Source of the DNA: Desulfobulbaceae bacterium
GTDB lineage: Bacteria; Desulfobacterota; Desulfobulbia; Desulfobulbales; Desulfocapsaceae
NCBI GenBank assembly: GCA_030632405.1
Contig: DAOVUU010000065.1
Location: 1-8,905 of the forward strand
Reading direction: 5' to 3'
DNA length: 8,905 nucleotides
Under the pieces are notes generated by a model, which made no database searches, was not told the DNA's origin, and saw nothing but the letters and a program-made list of their open reading frames with translations. Below, one piece after another: positions 1 through 6,815 of this stretch; position 1 is the first letter of the stretch, and each line of letters starts with the position of its first letter. The position numbers and the translations under genes were made by a program.

Positions 1-444
1 ATAATTGCGACCGCTAAATTATTCGGCATGGTCTTGACCATCGAACGAATTCCAAGTCAAATCGCTCAGATAATGTTGTCTCTAACGGAAAACAAAATCA
101 TTTTTCTCCTGCTTGTGAATGTTTTCCTGCTATTTATGGGCATGATCATGGAAACCGGTGCCAATATCATTCTTCTGGCACCTATTTTACTTCCACTGGC
201 CGTACAGTACGGTGTGCATCCGTTGCATTTTGCACTCATCATGATCGTCAACGTGAATATCGGCCTTACCACGCCACCACTGGGAGTCTGCCTTTTCACA
301 GCGGCACCGATTGCTAAAACGTCATACGAGAGTATCGCCTTGAAAGTAATGCCCTTTGTTATAATGGAGATAATTGTGCTTCTAGTTATTACCTATGTGC
401 CCGATGTTGTACTGATAGTTCCAAAACTCACCGGGTTTCTTTAA
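1..444 (+). CDS. TRAP transporter large permease (DctM type), 3' end only
   Basis: C-terminal part of a TRAP large membrane subunit, the one that carries the substrate across the inner membrane using an ion gradient. The frame is open from base 1 and the 147 visible residues are about the last third of a family member of roughly 430 residues, so the start lies outside the window. The Met codon at 28 has no ribosome site and is internal. Several hydrophobic membrane segments are visible, including LLVNVFLLFMGMIMETGAN and a C-terminal one near visible residues 119-137. The conserved stretch NIGLTTPPLG (bases 256-285) is the DctM C-terminal signature, comparable to the PPFGPAAF region of the second, complete DctM in this window. 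It ends 62 bp before the zinc dehydrogenase gene on the same strand. Its DctP and DctQ partners should lie upstream. Family assignment is firm; the substrate is unknown. Confidence 0.9.
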   Translation: MIATAKLFGMVLTIERIPSQIAQIMLSLTENKIIFLLLVNVFLLFMGMIMETGANIILLAPILLPLAVQYGVHPLHFALIMIVNVNIGLTTPPLGVCLFTAAPIAKTSYESIALKVMPFVIMEIIVLLVITYVPDVVLIVPKLTGFL

Positions 445-472
445 AAAATATCTCATTATAGAAAAACCACGT

Positions 473-484
473 CGCCATTTGGCG
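473..484 (+). other. small inverted repeat before the dehydrogenase ribosome site
   Basis: CGCC-ATTT-GGCG can form a 4-bp stem with a 4-base loop, extendable by G-U pairs, just upstream of the AAAGGAG ribosome site at 491-497. There is no T-run after it, so it is not a good terminator. It may be fortuitous. Confidence 0.2.
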
Positions 485-506
485 GTAGAAAAAGGAGACT
501 GCAGAA

Positions 507-1538
507 ATGAAAGCTCTGGTATTGGAAGAGTACAACAAATTTGTCTATAAAGAGATGCCGATCCCGGAAATTGGCGAAAACGAAGTCCTGATTGAGGTTA
601 AGGCCTGCGGCATATGCGGAAGTGATGTGCATGGCATGGACGGCAGCAGCGGGCGACGGAATCCCCCCCTTATCATGGGACATGAAGCCTCCGGTGTTAT
701 CGTCAAAAAGGGGGAGCGGGTCCAGGGGTTCTCTGAAGGGGAACGGGTGACCTTTGACTCCACCATTTACTGCGGAGAATGCTTTTACTGTCGACAGGGT
801 CTCATTAACCTGTGCGACAATCGCCGGGTTCTTGGAGTATCACCGGAGGAATATCGACAGCATGGCGCTTTTGCCGAATATGTTGCTGTTCCCGACCATA
901 TCCTCTACCGGCTGCCGGACGGGATTTCCTTTGAACAGGCGGCAATGGTCGAACCTGTCTCCATAGCCTTTCACGCCGTTGCCCTGACACCGATCTCACT
1001 CAATGACAGCGCAGTGGTAATTGGCACTGGGATGGTCGGTATTTTTGTCATTCAGGCACTTCGGGCCGCAGGTTGCGGTAAAATTATTGCGGTGGATATT
1101 GAAAAAAACAAACTGGACCTGGCGCTGAAACTGGGAGCCGATTATGCCTTGCAGGCGGGGCAGGTTGATGTAGCGGAAGAAGTACGCAAACTGACCGACA
1201 ACCGCGGCGCGACCATAGCGCTGGAAGTTGTCGGCAATACCGCTGCCGTTAATACTGCCATTTCATCACTGCGTAAAGGGGGCGCCCTTACCATTGTCGG
1301 AAATCTGGCGTCAACAGTCGAGTTTCCCCTGCAGGAGGTAGTTACCAGACAGATCAGTGTTAACGGTTCCTGCTCTTCCTGCGGCGAATATCCGGCCTGT
1401 CTGGATATGATTGCCAGGGGCACCATCAATGTCGATGCCCTGATAAGCAACATCGAACCGCTTTCCGAAGGAGCAGGGTGGTTTAAACGTCTCTACAACC
1501 AGGAAAAGGGATTGATGAAAGTCATCCTGGTGCCGTAA
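507..1538 (+). CDS. zinc-dependent medium-chain alcohol/polyol dehydrogenase
   Basis: Cytoplasmic NAD(P)-dependent dehydrogenase of the MDR superfamily, 343 residues, a normal length. The N-terminal GroES-like domain carries the catalytic zinc site: Cys37 in CGICGSD, His59-Glu60 in GHE, and Glu149 in VEP. The structural zinc lobe is complete, with Cys89, Cys92, Cys95 and Cys103. The Rossmann domain has the glycine motif G173-TGMV-G178, and Asp197 at the end of the next strand suggests NAD rather than NADP. The C-terminal SCSSCGEYP segment and overall look resemble the galactitol-1-phosphate, sorbitol and threonine dehydrogenase branch, so a polyol or hydroxyacid substrate is likely but not fixed. 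The start is supported by AAAGGAG at 491-497, nine bases before ATG. It lies between a TRAP permease and an SDR gene on the same strand, 47 bp before the SDR, consistent with one operon of sugar or sugar-acid catabolism. Confidence 0.92.
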   Translation: MKALVLEEYNKFVYKEMPIPEIGENEVLIEVKACGICGSDVHGMDGSSGRRNPPLIMGHEASGVIVKKGERVQGFSEGERVTFDSTIYCGECFYCRQGLINLCDNRRVLGVSPEEYRQHGAFAEYVAVPDHILYRLPDGISFEQAAMVEPVSIAFHAVALTPISLNDSAVVIGTGMVGIFVIQALRAAGCGKIIAVDIEKNKLDLALKLGADYALQAGQVDVAEEVRKLTDNRGATIALEVVGNTAAVNTAISSLRKGGALTIVGNLASTVEFPLQEVVTRQISVNGSCSSCGEYPACLDMIARGTINVDALISNIEPLSEGAGWFKRLYNQEKGLMKVILVP

Positions 1539-1585
1539 AGATAGTCACTGTTTTATGCTAATGTCTCACGACCTGGAGATAAGTT

Positions 1586-2368
1586 ATGAGTCTGAATTTA
1601 TTTAATTTAACTGGAAAAATAGCAATTGTTACCGGAGCCAGCCGCGGGCTCGGCCAGTATCTGGCAAGAGCTCTGGCCCTTGCCGGCGCCGATCTCGTGA
1701 TTACCAGCAGAACCCTTGAATCGTTGCAGGAATTTACCGCAGAAATAGAATCACTGGGCAGGCGGGTACTCCCTCTGGCATTGGATGTGGGGAATCACCA
1801 AAGTATCCAGGAGATGGCCGAAGCAGCCTACAGTCATTACGGCAAGATTGATATTCTGGTAAACAATGCCGGCTGCAATGTCAGAAAGCCTGCCGTCGAT
1901 GTTTCCTGGGACGACTGGAACCTCGTGCTGAACACAAATCTACGGGGAGGCTTTTTTGTGGCCCAGGCGGTAGCAAAGAAAATGATTCCCGCCCGGTACG
2001 GCAGAATCATCAACATCGGCTCGGTCACAACGGTAGCCGGATATGCCGGAATTACACCCTACTGTGCAAGCCGCGGCGGTGTCAAGCAGATGACCATGAG
2101 TCTTGCTGACGACTGGGGGCAACACGGTATCACGGTAAACTGCCTGGCACCGGGCTGGTTCAAGACAGCGCAGACCAAGGTTTTGTATGACAACGAAGAA
2201 TGGGTTGACTACCTCATAGACCGGATTCCCCTGAAGCGGGTTGGACAACCTCACGACCTGGATGGAACTGTTATCTTTCTGGCATCCGATGCCAGCGCTT
2301 ATATGACAGGCCAGACGCTCCTCATCGATGGTGGAATCAGTACCGGTGCGACTAAAGCAACTGTTTAG
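1586..2368 (+). CDS. short-chain dehydrogenase/reductase (SDR) with Arg in the catalytic Lys position
   Basis: Classical SDR of 260 residues, a cytoplasmic NAD(P)-dependent oxidoreductase. The cofactor motif is T16-GASRG-L-G23, the NNAG motif is at 93-96, the conserved active-site Asn is Asn118, the catalytic Ser is Ser146 (NIGS) and the catalytic Tyr is Tyr159. The YxxxK motif reads Y159-C-A-S-R163, so the usual Lys is Arg (codon CGC at 2072-2074). The Lys-to-Arg difference needs changes at all three codon positions, so a single base error does not explain it. The C-terminal DGGIS ending is typical. The general style (gluconate 5-dehydrogenase / 3-oxoacyl-ACP reductase-like) fits oxidation of a sugar acid or polyol, but the substrate is unknown. 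The start has GGAG at 1575-1578. The gene sits 47 bp after the zinc dehydrogenase, and a weak terminator follows, so it may end the upstream transcription unit. Confidence 0.92.
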   Translation: MSLNLFNLTGKIAIVTGASRGLGQYLARALALAGADLVITSRTLESLQEFTAEIESLGRRVLPLALDVGNHQSIQEMAEAAYSHYGKIDILVNNAGCNVRKPAVDVSWDDWNLVLNTNLRGGFFVAQAVAKKMIPARYGRIINIGSVTTVAGYAGITPYCASRGGVKQMTMSLADDWGQHGITVNCLAPGWFKTAQTKVLYDNEEWVDYLIDRIPLKRVGQPHDLDGTVIFLASDASAYMTGQTLLIDGGISTGATKATV

Positions 2369-2401
2369 AGAGGAGAATGAGGCAGCTATAAGATCTTTAT
2401 G

Positions 2402-2423
2402 TGAAGGGTTCTTCAATTTTTTT
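2402..2423 (+). terminator. possible weak intrinsic terminator after the SDR gene
   Basis: TGAAG (2402-2406), loop GGTT, CTTCA (2411-2415), then seven T at 2417-2423. The layout is that of an intrinsic terminator, but the 5-bp stem is short and AT-rich, so termination may be partial. It lies 33 bases after the SDR stop and would separate the dehydrogenase genes from the TRAP operon. Confidence 0.4.
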
Positions 2424-2425
2424 AA

Positions 2426-2453
2426 TTGACTTGGCCAGCACATAAAGTTTACT
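2426..2453 (+). promoter_or_regulatory. candidate sigma-70-type promoter for the TRAP operon
   Basis: TTGACT at 2426-2431 resembles a -35 box. TTTACT at 2448-2453, after a 16-base spacer, matches the -10 consensus at four of six positions. It lies between the putative terminator and dctP, leaving a 5' leader of roughly 150 bases. The match is modest, and a sigma-54 site was looked for and not found. Confidence 0.3.
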
Positions 2454-2499
2454 TGTTTTACAGGCAAAGTGCATTTTGGAGACCATTTATTGCCTTAGA

Positions 2500-2510
2500 A
2501 AACCTGGTTT
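2500..2510. other. short palindrome, possible operator
   Basis: AAACC-T-GGTTT is a perfect inverted repeat of 5-base arms around one T, about 100 bases upstream of dctP and downstream of the candidate promoter. Its size and position would suit a repressor half-site pair, but such short palindromes occur by chance and no regulator gene lies in the window. Confidence 0.2.
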
Positions 2511-2570
2511 CAAAAATTGTCCTGTCTGATTGTGTCAGGAACATACAAGAAAAGTCGTAACTCATGCATC

Positions 2571-2585
2571 GCTCCAAAAAGGAGC
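2571..2585 (+). promoter_or_regulatory. leader hairpin upstream of dctP
   Basis: GCTCC-AAAAA-GGAGC forms a 5-bp stem with a 5-A loop, ending 12 bases before the GGAGG ribosome site of dctP (2598-2602). The CTCC arm could instead pair with GGAG of that ribosome site, so two mutually exclusive pairings are possible. A regulatory role is only inferred. Confidence 0.25.
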
Positions 2586-2606
2586 AACAACCACAACGGA
2601 GGTATT

Positions 2607-3611
2607 ATGAAGATTTTGAAAAGATTTTTAGCAATTCTGGCCATGGTGACAATGTTCGCCGGGACGTCCCTTGCCGCTGAATACAATTGGACCTTCCAGA
2701 CTTCCGGCGCTGCCGGTGATGATGTATATCGCTTCCTGCAGGAATGGGCAGGATGGGTTGGCGAGGAATCAAAAGGCCGCATCCAGATTCAGGTGTTGCC
2801 TGCTGATGCAGTCGTCAAATACACGGAAACGCTTGACGCTGTTGGTGCCAATATTATTCAGGGTGATTTTACCGATCCCTCGTATTTTGCAGGAAAAGAC
2901 CCGGCATTTTCATTAATCGGCAATATGGTCGGTGCCTGGAGTCATCCCAATCAACTTTTTGACATGATGGAAAACGGCGGTGGTGCTGAGATATTTGACA
3001 AACTCCTGAACACCTATAATGTGAAACTTCTTGGGGTTGCAGCCACCGGTGTTGAAGCCTTTGTTTCCAAGATCCCGATCCGTAAAGTTGAAGATTTTAA
3101 AGGCGTCAAACTGCGTGCTCCCCAGGGCATGGTTAATAATGTTTTCACCGCAGTGGGTGCAACACCTGTCAACCTGCCTGGTTCTGAAGTTTACACCTCT
3201 CTTGAAAAAGGCGTTATCGATGCCTCTGACTATACCGTGTTTGCCACCAACCAGGCCCAGGGTATGAACACTATTGCCAGATTCCCGATTTACCCAGGAT
3301 TTCATTCCATGCCGACCATGCAGGTGACCATGAATCTGGAGGTTTGGAATTCTTTACCTGACGACCTCAAAAATATCATGAAGAAAAATGTAAACCGCTT
3401 TGCGGGATACATGGTTGAAGAACATGAAAAACTCGATATTAAAGCCGTTGAGGAAGCAAAGTCCAAAGGTATCGAAGTTGTAACATGGCCTGAAGAAGAG
3501 ATTGCAAAATTCCGTGAAATTGCAAAGTCTCAATGGCCAAAATGGTCCAAGTCTCCTGTTGCAAAAGAATGGGCTGCTGCAGTTGCCGCTTACTGGAAGT
3601 CCAAAGAGTAG
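2607..3611 (+). CDS. dctP: TRAP transporter periplasmic substrate-binding protein (DctP family)
   Basis: Periplasmic solute-binding subunit that captures the ligand and delivers it to the DctQ-DctM membrane complex. It is 334 residues from the chosen ATG, which follows GGAGG at 2598-2602 and begins a clear Sec signal peptide: MKILKR, then a hydrophobic core, then SLAA, with cleavage near residue 23 or 24. The frame stays open to an earlier ATG at 2517, but that adds 30 polar residues ahead of the signal peptide and has no ribosome site. The mature protein has DctP hallmarks. K-L-R170-A-P corresponds to the family's conserved Arg that usually pairs with the ligand carboxylate, followed by VGATPVNLPGSEVYTSLEKG and GVIDASDY. 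The ligand is therefore probably an organic acid; its identity is unknown. It is the first gene of a dctP-dctQ-dctM set, separated from dctQ by 143 bp holding a strong hairpin that could favour excess binding protein over permease. Confidence 0.93.
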   Translation: MKILKRFLAILAMVTMFAGTSLAAEYNWTFQTSGAAGDDVYRFLQEWAGWVGEESKGRIQIQVLPADAVVKYTETLDAVGANIIQGDFTDPSYFAGKDPAFSLIGNMVGAWSHPNQLFDMMENGGGAEIFDKLLNTYNVKLLGVAATGVEAFVSKIPIRKVEDFKGVKLRAPQGMVNNVFTAVGATPVNLPGSEVYTSLEKGVIDASDYTVFATNQAQGMNTIARFPIYPGFHSMPTMQVTMNLEVWNSLPDDLKNIMKKNVNRFAGYMVEEHEKLDIKAVEEAKSKGIEVVTWPEEEIAKFREIAKSQWPKWSKSPVAKEWAAAVAAYWKSKE

Positions 3612-3629
3612 GTTACTGTCCGCCTGATA

Positions 3630-3660
3630 CGAAAGGGGCCCCTTTCCGGGGCCCCTTTCG
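3630..3660 (+). promoter_or_regulatory. strong intra-operon hairpin between dctP and dctQ
   Basis: A perfect 13-bp stem: CGAAAGGGGCCCC at 3630-3642, loop TTTCC, and its exact reverse complement at 3648-3660. It starts 19 bases after the dctP stop. The bases that follow (TCGCGTAATAATC) lack a T-run, so it is not a standard intrinsic terminator. Strong 3' hairpins after binding-protein genes are known in other transport operons to protect the upstream mRNA from 3' exonucleases or cause partial read-through, giving more binding protein than permease. That role is inferred here; the hairpin itself is plainly visible. Confidence 0.75.
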
Positions 3661-3691
3661 TCGCGTAATAATCTCAAAAAGTCTACGCACC

Positions 3692-3712
3692 GGATTTTCT
3701 GGTGGAAAATTC
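3692..3712 (+). other. second inverted repeat in the dctP-dctQ gap
   Basis: GGATTTTC (3692-3699), loop TGGTG, GAAAATTC (3705-3712): an 8-bp stem including one G-U pair, about 40 bases before the dctQ start and followed by TTTC. It is AT-rich and weaker than the hairpin at 3630-3660. It could be part of an RNA-processing region or chance. Confidence 0.3.
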
Positions 3713-3754
3713 TTTCTAAGGCACAAACAGAACTATTAAACAGCAGGATGAGTT

Positions 3755-4294
3755 ATGAGTGAAGAACAAGGAGCTGTTATTGCGACTGGAGAAAATGGTC
3801 TGGACCGTTGGGTCATAAAGGTTGGTAATGTAATCATGTGGCTGTACGTGATTGCGGTACTTATCAGTTTCTACGAAGTAATCATGAGATATTTTTTTGA
3901 CTCGCCTACTGTCTGGGTTCACGAAACAACCATTGCCATCGTTGGAATGAGCATGGCGTATGGTGGTATTTATTGTTACAGCACAGACAGCCACATCCGG
4001 GTAACCATTGTAACTGATCTATTTTCAAAAAAAATACAGAAAATCCTTGCCCTCATTGTCGATGCCCTGGTGCTCACATTTTCTGTTGGTGGCGGTTATG
4101 CCATGTATTATATGACCACCCGTGCTGTCATTACACCTGCAGGTGATTTTTATATGCAACGCTCAGGTTCAGCAATGAACAGTGTCTGGCCGACCATCAC
4201 CAAAATTTTCATCCTCCTGGTTTTCAGTACTCTCGTCCTCCAGGCTTTCCTGCATCTACTCAAAAAAATACAAACTTTTCGGAAGGGAGACTAG
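3755..4294 (+). CDS. dctQ: TRAP transporter small permease (DctQ family)
   Basis: Small inner-membrane subunit of the TRAP transporter, 179 residues, a usual length. Four hydrophobic segments lie at about residues 27-45, 52-75, 98-120 and 147-166. The family pattern E41-VIM-R45-Y46 followed by W54-VH-E57 is present. DctQ has no known catalytic part; it pairs with DctM and helps form the docking surface for the binding protein. The start is supported by AGGA at 3745-3748 just upstream of ATG. It ends five bases before the dctM start, and the dctM ribosome site overlaps its last codons, so the two are translationally linked. It is separated from dctP by a hairpin-bearing gap. Confidence 0.92.
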   Translation: MSEEQGAVIATGENGLDRWVIKVGNVIMWLYVIAVLISFYEVIMRYFFDSPTVWVHETTIAIVGMSMAYGGIYCYSTDSHIRVTIVTDLFSKKIQKILALIVDALVLTFSVGGGYAMYYMTTRAVITPAGDFYMQRSGSAMNSVWPTITKIFILLVFSTLVLQAFLHLLKKIQTFRKGD

Positions 4295-4299
4295 CGAAT

Positions 4300-5622
4300 A
4301 TGTTAGGTTTAAGTGCGCTTGGAATTGGTTTTGCTACCTTCCTGATATTTGTACTGATGATGACTCTTCTCCTGATCGGGATGCCTCTTGGTTTTCTTAC
4401 CGGTCTGGTGGCGCTGTTCTTCTCCTTCGGCTGGTTCGGAACAAACACTATAGGTATGGTCGGTACCCGTGTATTTTCTTTTGTTACAGAATATTCCCTT
4501 GTTGCAATACCAATGTTCATCCTGATGGCGAGTATGCTCGACAAGACAGGTGTGGCCCGCGATCTTTATAATGCCATGCGGCTGGTGGCTGGTCGGCTCA
4601 AAGGCGGCGTTGGAGTCCAAACCGTAATCGTTGCAGCGCTTTTGGCTGCAATGTCTGGAATCATTGGCGGCGAGACCGTCCTGCTCGGTATGCTGGCCCT
4701 GCCGCAGATGCTTCGACTCGGGTATAATAAAAACCTGGCTATCGGCACAGTAGTTGCCGGCGGCTCACTGGGAACCATGATCCCGCCAAGTATAGTGTTG
4801 ATCATATTCGGGATGACTGCAAACGTTTCCATCGGCGATCTGTTTACCGCAGCGGTTGTACCCGGTTTGATTCTGGTGACCATGTACATCATTTATATAC
4901 TGGTCCGCTGTTACATCAACCCCGAGATGGGCCCTCCTGCACCACAATCTGAGATAGCCATGTCCATGAAGGATAAGTTACGTTCTCTCGGGCACGTTCT
5001 CCTGCCAATGACAATTGTTGTCTGGGTCCTCGGATCCATTTACGGTGGTATCGCCTCAGTAACGGAAGCTGCCTGTATGGGAGTTATCGGTGTGTTTATC
5101 TCTGCAATTATCAGAAGGGAATTGACATTTGCAATAGTTCACTCAGCCCTTCAGCAGACCATGAGAACCTGTGGGATGATTATCTGGATCGGTATTGGCG
5201 CCAGTGCTGTTGTAGGGATCTACAATCTGATGGGGGGAAAGCGTTTCGTTGAGGCAGCTATCCTTGGCCTGGATGTCGCGCCAATTGTCATTGTACTGCT
5301 GATGATGGCTATCCTGCTCGTTCTTGGAATGTTTCTCGACTGGATCGGTATTGTTATGTTAACCATGCCGATATTTGTTCCGATTATCAAATCACTTGGT
5401 TATGATCCTGTCTGGTTTGGTGTTGTTTTTTGTATTAATATGCAGGTTTCTTTCCTCTCACCTCCTTTCGGACCGGCGGCCTTTTATCTCAAAAGTGTTG
5501 CCCCGCCGGATATTTCACTTATAGATATCTACAGATCCGTCTGGCCATTTATCATCATGCAGCTCGTTGCCCTCGGATTGGTACTGTTCTATCCGGGTAT
5601 CGCCCTGTGGTTGGGTAGTTAA
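4300..5622 (+). CDS. dctM: TRAP transporter large permease (DctM family)
   Basis: Large inner-membrane subunit that moves the substrate, 440 residues, full length for the family. Hydrophobic segments run throughout. Conserved DctM pieces are GGSLGTMIPPS at residues 154-164, followed by FGMTANVSIGDLF and a PG turn; T255-E-A in the middle; and SPPFGPAAFYLKS around residues 387-399. The start follows GGAAGGGAG at 4281-4289, which lies inside the end of dctQ, and the next gene begins six bases after its stop, so dctQ, dctM and the enolase-family gene read as one unit. It is distinct from the partial DctM at the left edge (SPPFG here against TTPPLG there), so the region encodes two separate TRAP systems and not a duplicated fragment. 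Substrate unknown, expected to be an organic acid. Confidence 0.95.
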   Translation: MLGLSALGIGFATFLIFVLMMTLLLIGMPLGFLTGLVALFFSFGWFGTNTIGMVGTRVFSFVTEYSLVAIPMFILMASMLDKTGVARDLYNAMRLVAGRLKGGVGVQTVIVAALLAAMSGIIGGETVLLGMLALPQMLRLGYNKNLAIGTVVAGGSLGTMIPPSIVLIIFGMTANVSIGDLFTAAVVPGLILVTMYIIYILVRCYINPEMGPPAPQSEIAMSMKDKLRSLGHVLLPMTIVVWVLGSIYGGIASVTEAACMGVIGVFISAIIRRELTFAIVHSALQQTMRTCGMIIWIGIGASAVVGIYNLMGGKRFVEAAILGLDVAPIVIVLLMMAILLVLGMFLDWIGIVMLTMPIFVPIIKSLGYDPVWFGVVFCINMQVSFLSPPFGPAAFYLKSVAPPDISLIDIYRSVWPFIIMQLVALGLVLFYPGIALWLGS

Positions 5623-5628
5623 AATCCG

Positions 5629-6807
5629 ATGAAAATTGAAGCCGTAGATTTTTTCTACCTGGCTATGCCTGAAATCCATGATATCGGTGACGGCAGCCAG
5701 GATACATTATTAGTACGGGTTCGTGGTAATAACGGACAAGAGGGCTGGGGCGAGTGTGAAGCTGCGCCCCTGGTTTCTATCGCTGCATGGTGCTGTCCCA
5801 TGTCCCACAGCGGCTGTAAACCTGTCAGTTACTCAGTATTGGGACGCATTATCGAATCTGCCGCTGATATTCAATCACTAAACGCGGAAGTGCGCAGAAA
5901 CAGCTTTGACCTGCTGCAGGCTGATCACACGTTGGCGGGGATCGATATGGCACTGTGGGATCTGCTCGGCAAGCAGCACGACGAGCCCACCTGGAAACTG
6001 CTTGGCTGGAAAAAACCCTTTCCGAAGACAGCTTATGCATCGCAGCTCTTCGGGGATACTCCCGCAGATACATTACAAAAAGCTCAACGAGTGAGGAGTG
6101 ATAACTTTCGCGCTGCCAAATTCGGATGGGGTTCGTTTGGCATTGATCTTGCCGCAGATCAAGCACAGGTTCGCGCTGCCCGTGAGGGGCTAGGGCCTGA
6201 CGTTGCATTACTGGTGGATGCCGGTACTATCTGGGGTGAGGATGTTGAAACCGCCGCCAGCCGCCTGCCGGTACTTCAGGAATGTGGTGTGCTCTGGCTG
6301 GAAGAGCCATTTGTTTCCGGTGCACTCAAGGCTTACAGTGAACTGAGCAAACTCATGCGGAATCCATTGCGCACAGCCGGTGGCGAGGGTTCCCACGAGC
6401 CGTTTATGGCACGCAACCTGATTGATTTCGGTGGGGTCGGCTACATTCAGATTGATGCCGGGCGTATCGGAGGAATCACCTCAGCCATCGAAATTGCCCG
6501 CTATGCAGAAACACACGGTGTTACCTACGTCAATCACACCTTTACAACACCGTTGGCGCTGAGCGCTTCACTTCAGCCATATGCAGGGTTGGAAACTTCC
6601 TCACTCTGTGAATATCCGGTAGAGGCAAGTACCCTGGCAACACAATTGACATTGGAATCTCTAAGCATTGATCATAACGGACAGGTGCATCTGCCTGAAC
6701 GGCCAGGCCTTGGAATGACTCCAAACCCTGCAACAATAAGGCAGTACCTGCAGCCGGTGGAGATTAACCTTGGAGATCAGACCATCTATACGACACCTTC
6801 GCTATAA
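5629..6807 (+). CDS. enolase-superfamily enzyme, mandelate racemase/muconate-lactonizing type (probable sugar-acid dehydratase or epimerase)
   Basis: Cytoplasmic metal-dependent enzyme of 392 residues that removes a proton next to a carboxylate, leading to dehydration or epimerisation of a hydroxyacid. An N-terminal capping domain (about 1-130) includes a Cys/His-rich loop (C55, C56, H60, C63), and is followed by a TIM barrel. Magnesium ligands are Asp197 (LVDAG), the Glu225/Glu226 pair (LEEP) and Glu253 (GGEGSHE). The general acid/base dyad Asp276 (IDAGRIGG) and His303 (NHTF) places it in the mandelate racemase subgroup, and Glu328 (CEYP) matches another conserved position. The KxK motif reads K164-F-G166, so the second Lys is absent and His303-Asp276 is the likely main base, as in several sugar-acid dehydratases. 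The gene starts six bases after dctM without a good ribosome site (only GGGTAG at 5613-5618), suggesting coupling to dctM. Together these point to a substrate imported by this TRAP system. Exact reaction unknown. Confidence 0.9.
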   Translation: MKIEAVDFFYLAMPEIHDIGDGSQDTLLVRVRGNNGQEGWGECEAAPLVSIAAWCCPMSHSGCKPVSYSVLGRIIESAADIQSLNAEVRRNSFDLLQADHTLAGIDMALWDLLGKQHDEPTWKLLGWKKPFPKTAYASQLFGDTPADTLQKAQRVRSDNFRAAKFGWGSFGIDLAADQAQVRAAREGLGPDVALLVDAGTIWGEDVETAASRLPVLQECGVLWLEEPFVSGALKAYSELSKLMRNPLRTAGGEGSHEPFMARNLIDFGGVGYIQIDAGRIGGITSAIEIARYAETHGVTYVNHTFTTPLALSASLQPYAGLETSSLCEYPVEASTLATQLTLESLSIDHNGQVHLPERPGLGMTPNPATIRQYLQPVEINLGDQTIYTTPSL

Positions 6808-6815
6808 AGACAGTA

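Noticed and set aside
28..444. Small independent membrane protein starting at base 28
   Set aside because: The frame is open to base 1 and the sequence is plainly the C-terminal part of DctM, so the left end is cut by the window.
1940..2467. 175-codon open frame on the minus strand opposite the SDR gene
   Set aside because: It lies opposite a clearly functional SDR with all family motifs, shows no recognisable domain and has no convincing ribosome site; it is a by-product of the SDR codon use.
2505..2520. Sigma-54-like promoter (TGG...TTG) upstream of dctP
   Set aside because: The spacing between the two elements is one base too long and the TGGCAC and TTGC cores are poorly matched.
2517..2606. 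Upstream ATG extending dctP by 30 residues
   Set aside because: The extension is polar, would bury the signal peptide and has no ribosome site, whereas GGAGG precedes the ATG at 2607.
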